This document shows positions 55,107 to 62,409 of a stretch of 64,000 nucleotides of DNA, piece after piece; position 1 is the first letter of the stretch, and each line of letters starts with the position of its first letter. Origin of the DNA: Leclercia adecarboxylata (GTDB lineage Bacteria; Pseudomonadota; Gammaproteobacteria; Enterobacterales; Enterobacteriaceae); the NCBI RefSeq assembly GCF_006171285.1, contig NZ_CP040894.1:1-64000 (forward strand), in the 5' to 3' direction. Made by a program: the position numbers and the translations under genes. The notes beneath the pieces are model-generated. The model ran no database searches and was not told the origin of the DNA. It saw nothing but the letters and a program-made list of their open reading frames with translations.

Positions 55107-55913
55107 TTAAATAATGTCTACTTCCACCAGAACCCCAAAGTGATCCGATACAACCGGATAAAAATCGTTATTAAAAATCACCTGATGCTGCTTTACCACC
55201 ATCGGTTGATTACTAAGAACCAAATCAATGCGTAGCGCTTGGCTATTTTGTTCCCAACCGTCAATATTTTTAATTACAGTAGTTCCGGAGTCTTTTATTT
55301 CTGCTATTTCATAACAATCTATCAAACCGCACTGTAATACATAATCATAACCTTCATTGCGTATATGGCTTGGGTTGTTGAAATCGCCTAATAGAAAGCT
55401 CAACTCTGTTGATAATGTTGCCTTTATTCTGTTGAACTGGTCCTCAAATGAGCTCTCTGAGTCACTCCACCAGCCGCAATGACAATTATAAAGATTGAAA
55501 TCACCTCGTTGAGAAGTGACCTTAATACGCACTGCTCGCCTATGTTTCCAAAAGTTCACATCATAGTTATCACTTAGGTCAATGACCTCATGCTCGACAA
55601 TCGGCAGTCGCGTCAAGAATGCCAGTCCCTCTTGATATACGTCATAACTTTGATGAACGAAATCCCATGTAAGTTGGTAGTGATAGCCGTATTCCATGAG
55701 TTTTTTCTGTAATAAATATCCATAGTTATCAGCGAGCACGGTGTGATTAGTTAATATATTGGCATCAACAGCCGAGCTATTTTGATGTTGATTCACTTCC
55801 TGTAATGCAACGACATCGCACCCTTGCTCGATAATGGCTTGCGCTACCACATCCAACTTTTCTAGTTGTTTCTCTTCTTGCCAACTATGGGTATTTAGCG
55901 TCATTAACTTCAT
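55107..55913 (-). CDS. Endonuclease/exonuclease/phosphatase-fold enzyme
   Basis: The 268-residue product has the DNase I-like motifs in order: MKLMTLNTHSWQEEKQLEKL, VVALQEVNQHQ (Glu metal ligand), NLYNCHCGWW, LLGDFNNPSHIRN (Asp/Asn) and YPVVSDHFGVLVEVD (Asp-His). It has no signal peptide, so it probably acts in the cytoplasm on a phosphoester (nucleic acid, phospholipid or sugar phosphate). It is the last gene of the cargo operon, 86 bases past the PTS gene and beyond a terminator. A link to sugar use is only suggested by position. Confidence 0.85.
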   Translation of the reverse strand: MKLMTLNTHSWQEEKQLEKLDVVAQAIIEQGCDVVALQEVNQHQNSSAVDANILTNHTVLADNYGYLLQKKLMEYGYHYQLTWDFVHQSYDVYQEGLAFLTRLPIVEHEVIDLSDNYDVNFWKHRRAVRIKVTSQRGDFNLYNCHCGWWSDSESSFEDQFNRIKATLSTELSFLLGDFNNPSHIRNEGYDYVLQCGLIDCYEIAEIKDSGTTVIKNIDGWEQNSQALRIDLVLSNQPMVVKQHQVIFNNDFYPVVSDHFGVLVEVDII

Positions 55914-55943
55914 TTATTATTCACTTATTCATTGTAGCGAGTT

Positions 55944-55966
55944 AAACGCAGCTCAAGGCTGCGTTT
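55944..55966. terminator. Terminator-like hairpin between the PTS gene and the EEP gene
   Basis: aaacgcagc-tcaag-gctgcgttt is a perfect 9-bp stem just downstream of the PTS stop. It probably limits transcription into the next gene. Confidence 0.75.
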
Positions 55967-55999
55967 CTCGAGGTTATTTTATCTAGGGTAGAGAATGAA

Positions 56000-57628
56000 T
56001 TACGCAGGTTGTGCTGAAAACTTCTCAACTAATCTAGATTTAATGACATCCACTCCTGGACCATAAATAACTTGTACTCCCTGTTCTTTAATTACAGCAC
56101 CAAGTGCTCCTGTCGGCTTCCATAATGCATATTCAGCAACCAACTGCGGGTCATTAACTGTAATGCGCAAGCGAGTCATACAAGCATCAATCTCAACAAT
56201 ATTGGCACGGCCACCTAAATTCTGAATAATAATGTCCATCTTCTCATCTTCTGACATGGATTCTGAACTTTCATCGAGGTAGTTACCCATACGGCCCGGT
56301 GTTGGCAATTTAAATTTGACAATGAGCACACGGAATAATCCATAGTTAACACCAAAGAAAACAATAGAAACCAATGCGAAGCGAACCAAATCACCACCGA
56401 TTCCCGCTGAAACCATCATAGGTATACGAGTGAGTAACTCAATCAAACCAAAGGCATGTATACGTAGGTCCATCACATCGACCAACGCAAATGCAATCCC
56501 TGTTAATACCGCATGCGCAACATACAAAACAGGAGCAATAAACATAAACATGAATTCAATAGGCTCTGTCACACCGGTTAATAACACAGCAAGACACGCA
56601 GATAAAAACATTGGCTTGTATTGTGCGCGCTTATCACTATCAACACAGTGATACATCGCAAGTCCAATACCAATCAATGAAGACGCTGCGATAATAACTT
56701 GGCCCGCTTTAAAACGTGCTGGATGCACCGTATCTAATAGATGTTGGTAAGTTGTCGGATCGCTTAATTTAAGATTATTTAAATCGCTAACCCAAGCAAG
56801 CCATAGTGGATCTTGACCATAAACACTTGCCCCCGCATTCACCCCTGTTAAAAGCTCATAAGTACCACCCAACTCGGTGTAATTCATTGGAATAGTTAAA
56901 GTGTGGTGTAAACCAAATGGCAGTAATAAGCGCTCTAACGTACCATACAAGAAAGGAGCAGTGATCGGCGCAGTGTCTTTAGAGGTTGCAATCCATTGAC
57001 CAAAATCATTAAGCGCACCTTGAATTAAAGGCCATACGATTGATAAAGCAAACGCAATAATCATCGAATAGAAAATAACAACAAAAGGTACAAAACGCTT
57101 ACCGTTGAAAAATGCTAATGCCTGAGGTAAGCGAGCGAAGTCATGATAACGGTTAAATAAGTTGGCACCTAAATAGCCAGACATAATACCGATAAACACA
57201 CCCATATTTAGAGCAGGAGCACCCAAAATATTAGTGAAGAATTGAGAGACAGGTAGCTCAGAACCAAATAGGCTCATCACAACCGCCTCGGGATCACTGA
57301 GCATAGCGTTATCCACGCCTAATATAACCACAGTGATACGGTTAATTAAGATGAAGGCGATCAGCGCGGCAAATGCTCCTCCTGCACGTTCTTTAGCCCA
57401 TGATCCACCAATAGCGACAGCAAATAATAGGTGAAGATTAACTATGATCCCCCAGCCTATGTTTTCCATAATAGCGCCTAGTGTTTCAATGGCACCAATA
57501 CCACCAGCATACATTGCGACAACTTTACCGAGTGATATCATGATACCAGCGGCTGGCATCACCGCGATAACAACGATAAGGGATTTCCCAAATCGTTGCC
57601 AAAAATCAAAAGATAGTAACTGACTCAT
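56000..57628 (-). CDS. MalX-like PTS IICB permease for alpha-glucosides
   Basis: The membrane IIC part (about residues 1-430) resembles the glucose/maltose PTS family: MSQLLSFDFWQRFGKSLIVV, FNGKRFVPFVVIFYSM, LLPFGLHHTLTIP and VLLTGVTEPIEFMFMFIAPV. The C-terminal IIB domain (about 450-540) has the phosphorylatable Cys in IDACMTRLRITV. No IIA domain is fused, so it would need the host EIIA-Glc. The adjacent hydrolase suggests the transported sugar is a phosphorylated alpha-glucoside such as maltose or isomaltose, but the substrate cannot be read from sequence. It lies 59 bases after the glucosidase. Confidence 0.93.
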   Translation of the reverse strand: MSQLLSFDFWQRFGKSLIVVIAVMPAAGIMISLGKVVAMYAGGIGAIETLGAIMENIGWGIIVNLHLLFAVAIGGSWAKERAGGAFAALIAFILINRITVVILGVDNAMLSDPEAVVMSLFGSELPVSQFFTNILGAPALNMGVFIGIMSGYLGANLFNRYHDFARLPQALAFFNGKRFVPFVVIFYSMIIAFALSIVWPLIQGALNDFGQWIATSKDTAPITAPFLYGTLERLLLPFGLHHTLTIPMNYTELGGTYELLTGVNAGASVYGQDPLWLAWVSDLNNLKLSDPTTYQHLLDTVHPARFKAGQVIIAASSLIGIGLAMYHCVDSDKRAQYKPMFLSACLAVLLTGVTEPIEFMFMFIAPVLYVAHAVLTGIAFALVDVMDLRIHAFGLIELLTRIPMMVSAGIGGDLVRFALVSIVFFGVNYGLFRVLIVKFKLPTPGRMGNYLDESSESMSEDEKMDIIIQNLGGRANIVEIDACMTRLRITVNDPQLVAEYALWKPTGALGAVIKEQGVQVIYGPGVDVIKSRLVEKFSAQPA

Positions 57629-57687
57629 AAATGATTCCTTGGTTTAAATGCAGGGTAGCCTTATCAAGGCCCTGCGATAAATATAAT

Positions 57688-59421
57688 TTAGTGCTTTCTT
57701 GCAAATATATACGCAGCATAAGGTGGGGCAATTTGCGTCGCTATAAAATCTGAGCGAACGTGTTCATTGTTGACATTCTGATTATCAAGCATTAACTCGC
57801 CTAATTGCATGCGGTCGATATCAACGATGCTCTCTTGTGGACTTAAATTGGTAATAATGGTCCATGTCATATCTTGTGCAACACGTTGATAAGCATAGAT
57901 ATTAGGGTCGTTAGGTAGCAGCAATTGATAGCGGCCAACCACTAAACTTACATTTGACTTACGCAGAGCAATCAGCTGCTTATAGAAACTCAAAATCGAA
58001 TTTGGATCTTTCTGTTGTTGCTCAACATTGATATCTGCGTACTGTTGATTGACGGAGAACCAAGGTTGCACCTCAGAAAAACCGGCAAAATCCTGCGCAT
58101 TCCATTGCATTGGCAAGCGACTGTGGTCGCGAGATACTTGATTTAACAAGGCTAAGATGTCTGCATCGCTTTGACCTTGTTGAGATAGCTTTTGAATTAA
58201 ATTTCTAGCAGACACATCATTAAATTCATCAAGAGAAGTAAACTGATGATTTACCATACCAATCTCTTGGCCCTGATAAATAAACGGAGTTCCTTTCATC
58301 AAGAAATAACAACTCGCTAACGCGGTAGCACTGGCATACCTAGAGGTAGGGTCGGCAAAAGTATCAATGCTACGAGCTTGATCGTGGTTTTCTAAATAAA
58401 GCGCATTCCAGCCTTTACCTTCTAATGCATCTTGCCAACGCGATAAAATGCGTTTGAACTCCACTAGATCTAAAGGCACGTTGCTTTGTTCTTCCGACCA
58501 TAGCTTCATGTGTTCAAACTGAAAAATCATGTTGAAAACACCGCCTTGATCGTGCTCGGTCGCTTCGGCAACCCAAAGTAATGCATTGTCGGCAGTCACC
58601 CCATTAGCCTCACCAACTGTCACTATGTTAAAGGGATCAAACGCCTGCTCTTTTAACTCATGCAGATGTTTTTCAATCCCTGCCACATTCATATGATAAT
58701 CAAACGAAGAGACATACTTTTCACCCTTTGGATTGGGTAAAGAAGGTAAACCTGGTTGTTTCTGAATATGGCTAATTGCATCCACACGGAAGCCATCAAT
58801 ACCACGCTCCAACCACCAATAAATCATTTTAAATAGTGCTTGTTTAACTTCAGGATTTTCCCAATTCAGATCAGGTTGTTTTTTTGAAAATAGGTGCAAG
58901 TAGTACTGTGCAGTTTTTTTATCATATTCCCATGCGCTGCCATGAAAAATACTTTCCCAGTTGTTTGGGTCGCAAGTCGGTTTTTCAGCGGTAGGCTCAC
59001 AACCATCACGCCAAATATACCAATCGCGCTTAGGGCTATTTTTGTTATCTCGAGATTCAATGAACCATGGGTGCTCGTCGCTAGTGTGGTTGATCACTAA
59101 ATCCATAATAATGCGAATGCCACGTTTATGAGCAGCACTGATTAGTTCATCCACATCCTCAAGGGTTCCAAAGTCAGGATGAATCGCTTGATAGTCACTA
59201 ATATCGTACCCGTTATCATCATTAGGTGATGCATAGAATGGGCAAATCCATATTAAATCAATGCCCAAATCAGCAAGATAATCGAGCTTAGCAATGATGC
59301 CATTGATGTCACCAATACCGTCCTGGTTTGTATCATAAAAACTACGGGGATAAATTTGGTAGGCGGTTGCTTTCTTCCACCACGCGAGTGGTTTTGAGTG
59401 CATATTAGGAGCGAGTGTCAT
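57688..59421 (-). CDS. GH13 alpha-glucosidase (oligo-1,6-glucosidase-type)
   Basis: The 577-residue cytoplasmic hydrolase cleaves alpha-linked glucosides. Conserved GH13 regions are visible: QIYPRSFYDTNQDGIGDING, IIMDLVINHTSDEHPWF (region I), GIDGFRVDAISHIQ (nucleophile Asp, region II), VTVGEANG (acid/base Glu, region III) and LYLENHDQARS (region IV). The VINHT segment places it with alpha-1,6-acting or mixed glucosidases. It is encoded directly downstream of a palindromic operator and upstream of the PTS gene, as in maltose- or isomaltose-type operons. A phospho-alpha-glucoside substrate is possible. Confidence 0.92.
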   Translation of the reverse strand: MTLAPNMHSKPLAWWKKATAYQIYPRSFYDTNQDGIGDINGIIAKLDYLADLGIDLIWICPFYASPNDDNGYDISDYQAIHPDFGTLEDVDELISAAHKRGIRIIMDLVINHTSDEHPWFIESRDNKNSPKRDWYIWRDGCEPTAEKPTCDPNNWESIFHGSAWEYDKKTAQYYLHLFSKKQPDLNWENPEVKQALFKMIYWWLERGIDGFRVDAISHIQKQPGLPSLPNPKGEKYVSSFDYHMNVAGIEKHLHELKEQAFDPFNIVTVGEANGVTADNALLWVAEATEHDQGGVFNMIFQFEHMKLWSEEQSNVPLDLVEFKRILSRWQDALEGKGWNALYLENHDQARSIDTFADPTSRYASATALASCYFLMKGTPFIYQGQEIGMVNHQFTSLDEFNDVSARNLIQKLSQQGQSDADILALLNQVSRDHSRLPMQWNAQDFAGFSEVQPWFSVNQQYADINVEQQQKDPNSILSFYKQLIALRKSNVSLVVGRYQLLLPNDPNIYAYQRVAQDMTWTIITNLSPQESIVDIDRMQLGELMLDNQNVNNEHVRSDFIATQIAPPYAAYIFARKH

Positions 59422-59436
59422 CGGTTATACTATATG

Positions 59437-59450
59437 TGTTATCGTTAACA
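59437..59450. promoter_or_regulatory. LacI-family operator upstream of the glucosidase
   Basis: tgttatcgttaaca is a 14-bp near-palindrome with a central CG, typical of LacI/GalR sites. It lies 16 bases before the glucosidase start codon and within a run of TATA-like bases. The adjacent LacI-type protein would repress here. Confidence 0.78.
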
Positions 59451-59489
59451 TATATAGTTAAGTAGAACCGATTTGGACTCAACACAATT

Positions 59490-60455
59490 TCAGAGGAATT
59501 GTGAGCTTTCTCTCATCTTTATGTCGAATGTGCCTTCAACAGAACTGAAATCGCGCTTGAGCAATTTTTTGACAGCTTGGTAGCCCACTTGATAGTAGTT
59601 AAAAGCGACAGTCGTCAGGCTCGGGACTAACAAATCGCTGTAGTCATAGTCACCCATGCCTACAATCCATACGTTATGACCGATCTTGAGTTGCTGTTCT
59701 TTGGCGCGACGATATAAACGAATGGCAATATTATCGGTGGCACAAAAGTAGACATGATTAGGCTGTAATTGAACGGCCTGATAGCCAGCTTTGTCCTCCG
59801 AGTTGGCTAGGGCTTGTAGTGATAAATTCAACTCAGGGACGGTGTCGGTAATAGTGGCTTGCATCAACTTAGTGCGGCTAGAAAGCATACGCTCATCATA
59901 AATATAATGTACGGCAGCCAGCGGTGCCTGCTGCTGTTTTAACTGAGTGATGGTGTGGGAGACGAGGGCTTTAATCGCTGCATGATCGGGGTAATATAAA
60001 CAGCAATGGTGGGGGGTATTTTTGCCAATAAATACCACATTGTCTAAGGTTCGATAAAAAGTCTCTTCGACACTGTGCTTTGACGCAATAATAATCGTGC
60101 CCAATGCATTTAAGCCGTTAAACTCTCTCACAGCTTGGCATTCTGACTCATGGTTAAACCCTGTGGCATGAAACAGCATTCGTACTTGTGATTCATTGGC
60201 AGCAGCCAGCGCCCCTTTAATCACTAAACTGGTCGTATATGACTCAATACGAGGCGCGATGAAACCAATAATATTGGATTGGCTACGAATGGAGCGAGCA
60301 AATATATTAGGCGTGTAATGACTCTCTTTGACGATGGCATCAATTTTAAGGCGGTTCTCTTCCGAGACATAACCGCCATTAAAGTAACGCGACACAGTCA
60401 TTGTTGAAATTCCAAGCTGCCTTGAAATCTCAGCCATGGTCATTTTTTTACTCAT
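59490..60455 (-). CDS. LacI-family transcriptional regulator of the alpha-glucoside operon
   Basis: The 321-residue repressor has an N-terminal LacI HTH (MTMAEISRQLGISTMTVSRY) with the hinge after NIFARSIRSQSN. A periplasmic-binding-protein-like sensor domain follows (IIGFIAPRIESYTTSLVIKG, VWIVGMGDYDYSDLLVPSLT, TVAFNYYQVGYQAVKKLL). It is transcribed in the same direction as the operon, with the operator between its end and the glucosidase start. Likely effector: the alpha-glucoside or its phosphate (inference). Confidence 0.93.
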   Translation of the reverse strand: MSKKMTMAEISRQLGISTMTVSRYFNGGYVSEENRLKIDAIVKESHYTPNIFARSIRSQSNIIGFIAPRIESYTTSLVIKGALAAANESQVRMLFHATGFNHESECQAVREFNGLNALGTIIIASKHSVEETFYRTLDNVVFIGKNTPHHCCLYYPDHAAIKALVSHTITQLKQQQAPLAAVHYIYDERMLSSRTKLMQATITDTVPELNLSLQALANSEDKAGYQAVQLQPNHVYFCATDNIAIRLYRRAKEQQLKIGHNVWIVGMGDYDYSDLLVPSLTTVAFNYYQVGYQAVKKLLKRDFSSVEGTFDIKMRESSQFL

Positions 60456-60648
60456 TACCTATTTCCTTCAATAATGCACTATTGCCATATCTCCAAGTGA
60501 CTTCAAGATACAGAATTCAGAGTTGAGTCACTTGGGCATAGTATCCAATATATTGGCTAACAACACAGTAAATAAAACTGGGTGGACGTATGAGTGTTTA
60601 ATTTTCACTCACAAGATTTAGACCTGAACTCAAGACCAAGGAGCGAGC
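60456..60648. other. Cargo boundary region upstream of the LacI-type gene
   Basis: AT-rich stretch with a plausible promoter for the regulator and no gene. It ends directly at IS1 copy B. Confidence 0.5.
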
Positions 60649-60703
60649 GGTAATGCTGCCAACTTACTGATTTAGTGTATGATGGTGATTTTAAGGTGCT
60701 TGC

Positions 60704-60979
60704 GTGGCTTCCATTTCCATCAGATGTCCTTCCTGCTCCGCTACTGAAGGCGTGGTGCGTAACGGCAAAAGCACTGCCGGACATCAGCGCTATCTCTGCT
60801 CTCATTGCCGTAAAACATGGCAACTACAGTTCACTTACACCGCCTCTCAGCCCGGTACGCACCAGAAAATCATTGATATGGCCATGAATGGCGTCGGATG
60901 TCGCGCCAGTGCACGCATTATGGGCGTTGGCCTCAACACGGTTTTACGTCACTTAAAAAACTCAGGCCGCAGTCGGTAA
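60704..60979 (+). CDS. insA: IS1 InsA (copy B)
   Basis: Identical in translation to copy A (54373-54648): a 91-residue zinc-finger/HTH protein with the frameshift A-run near its end. Intact. Confidence 0.94.
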   Translation: MASISIRCPSCSATEGVVRNGKSTAGHQRYLCSHCRKTWQLQFTYTASQPGTHQKIIDMAMNGVGCRASARIMGVGLNTVLRHLKNSGRSR

Positions 60980-61401
60980 CCTGGCGCATACAACCGGGCA
61001 GTGATGTGATTGTCTGCGCTGAAATGGACGAACAGTGGGGCTACGTCGGTGCTAAATCACGTCAGCGCTGGCTGTTTTACGCGTATGACAGGATACGGAG
61101 GACGGTTGTGGCGCACGTCTTCGGTGAACGCACTCTGGCCACACTGGAGCGTCTTCTGAGCCTGCTGTCGGCCTTTGAGGTCGTGGTATGGATGACGGAT
61201 GGCTGGCCGCTGTATGAATCACGCCTGAAGGGAAAGCTGCACGTTATCAGCAAGCGTTACACTCAGCGCATTGAGCGACATAACCTGAATCTGAGACAAC
61301 ATCTGGCAAGGCTTGGACGGAAGTCACTGTCGTTCTCAAAATCGGTGGAGCTGCATGACAAGGTCATCGGGCATTATCTGAACATAAAACACTATCAGTA
61401 A
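60898..61401 (+). CDS. insB: IS1 InsB (copy B)
   Basis: Identical in translation to copy A (54567-55070) despite one synonymous base change (CTG to CTT at 61314). Catalytic domain intact, so both IS1 copies could move the composite. Confidence 0.94.
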   Translation: MSRQCTHYGRWPQHGFTSLKKLRPQSVTWRIQPGSDVIVCAEMDEQWGYVGAKSRQRWLFYAYDRIRRTVVAHVFGERTLATLERLLSLLSAFEVVVWMTDGWPLYESRLKGKLHVISKRYTQRIERHNLNLRQHLARLGRKSLSFSKSVELHDKVIGHYLNIKHYQ

Positions 61402-61416
61402 GTTGGAGTCATTACC

Positions 61417-61437
61417 TACGACATCGGTAGAATACAT
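61417..61437 (-). pseudogene. pcoG: First codons of pcoG beyond the IS1 composite
   Basis: On the minus strand ATG 61437 starts MYSTDVV; its last nine bases are the right copy of the target duplication (61417-61425). The frame continues at 54308 after removal of the composite. Confidence 0.85.
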
Positions 61438-61529
61438 TTACTGGAATTCGCCGTTAGCATGAACACTGCGGCGTATGCTAGGGGTTTTCAGGAGGCGTGT
61501 CATCTGTCAGTTAATCGGGAGCACCGTTG

Positions 61530-61616
61530 ATGGTCGTCATTTTTGTAACATATCTTGTTTCCCGTTTGCTCCTGAAGCTCTGGGAACTGTATGACCAGCC
61601 CGACGGTGATGATTAA
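61530..61616 (+). CDS. Possible 28-residue small membrane protein
   Basis: ATG 61530 follows a gggag site and reads MVVIFVTYLVSRLLLKLWEL, then YDQPDGDD and a stop. A hydrophobic helix plus an acidic tail is typical of bacterial small membrane proteins. It lies between pcoG and pcoE on the opposite strand. No family recognised; conservation in other pco islands would be the test. Confidence 0.4.
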   Translation: MVVIFVTYLVSRLLLKLWELYDQPDGDD

Positions 61617-61725
61617 CGGGACTGAAACAGGTTACGGCAGAGCAATATGGGGCTCATGTCCTGCTACGTAACCCGTCAGTAAAGCCCTGCTGCGCACCTG
61701 ACGCTAAGCACTAACCCGCCTGCAG

Positions 61726-62175
61726 TTACCTGGTCGAATACAGCCCGCGAAGCTTTCTTGCCTGCGTCTGATGTGCTTCCGCACCGGCATTATTGACCTG
61801 CTCATGCACGAGAGCGGCTTTTTCTCCGGCATTCAGTTCGTTAAAAGAAGAAGACGAGGTCTTTGAATTTGCATCACTGCCGGACAGCATTTTTTTATGT
61901 TCCTCAATCATTTTCTGATGCGCATAGGACGCGCTGTTGTTCATAAATGAATGAGCAACAATGGCCCTTTCATGTTCATTCATTTCAGAGAATGAGGGCG
62001 TGTTGTTTTTATTAACCCTGTCCGGTAAGTTTTCATGCGTCGAGGAATTCACATGACTGACGGCTGAGGCATTATTAACAAATCGATGTGCTTCATGGGC
62101 AATATCACTGGACTGAGCAAAAGCTGCCCCACAAAATAAAGCTGTAAACGCAGTGGTCGTGATTAATATATTCAT
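61726..62175 (-). CDS. pcoE: PcoE/SilE-type periplasmic metal-binding protein
   Basis: The 149-residue precursor has a signal peptide (MNILITTTAFTALFCGAAFA) and SilE/PcoE-like His/Met repeats (HEAHRFVNN, HERAIVAHSFMNN, HQKMIEEHKKMLSG, VHEQVNNAGAEAH). It probably buffers periplasmic copper. It is divergent from pcoA with the dyad at 62276-62293 between them. It is a relative of silE (40879-41310) but only about half similar by eye, so it is the separate E-type gene placed upstream of pcoA in these islands. Confidence 0.9.
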   Translation of the reverse strand: MNILITTTAFTALFCGAAFAQSSDIAHEAHRFVNNASAVSHVNSSTHENLPDRVNKNNTPSFSEMNEHERAIVAHSFMNNSASYAHQKMIEEHKKMLSGSDANSKTSSSSFNELNAGEKAALVHEQVNNAGAEAHQTQARKLRGLYSTR

Positions 62176-62275
62176 GTGTAATTACCTTCTGAGGTACATA
62201 AAAGATGTCCTTATGATCATATATAAAAATAATCAACCTGTGGGGAAGATGACGTAAATGTAATACAGCTATGTA

Positions 62276-62293
62276 CATTACACGATTGTAATG
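62276..62293. promoter_or_regulatory. Copper-box-like dyad between pcoE and pcoA
   Basis: cattaca-cgat-tgtaatg is a perfect 7-bp dyad in the intergenic region and resembles sites for PcoR/CusR-type regulators. It may serve both divergent genes. Confidence 0.65.
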
Positions 62294-62409
62294 AATTTGT
62301 TTCTTAAGGTGTGCTAGATTCATTTCATTGTAAGTGGATGAACCAGTAATTTAATTTAAATCGGTTCTCGAATTCTGTCAGTAACCATACTTTAAATAAG
62401 GGAATGCGC

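Larger units (their letters stand above)
54318..61416. mobile_element. IS1 composite transposon with an alpha-glucoside operon
   Basis: Two full-length IS1 copies (54318-55085 and 60649-61416, direct orientation) flank 5563 bp of cargo. The cargo is a LacI-type regulator, a GH13 alpha-glucosidase, a PTS IICB and an endonuclease/exonuclease/phosphatase-fold gene, all on the minus strand. The unit is bounded by a perfect 9-bp duplication and sits within pcoG. Cargo composition is AT-rich compared with the sil/pco genes, pointing to another source genome. I know of no named transposon with this content. Confidence 0.93.
60649..61416 (+). mobile_element. IS1 copy B
   Basis: Complete 768-bp IS1 in the same orientation as copy A, followed directly by the right copy of the 9-bp duplication. 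Confidence 0.95.
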
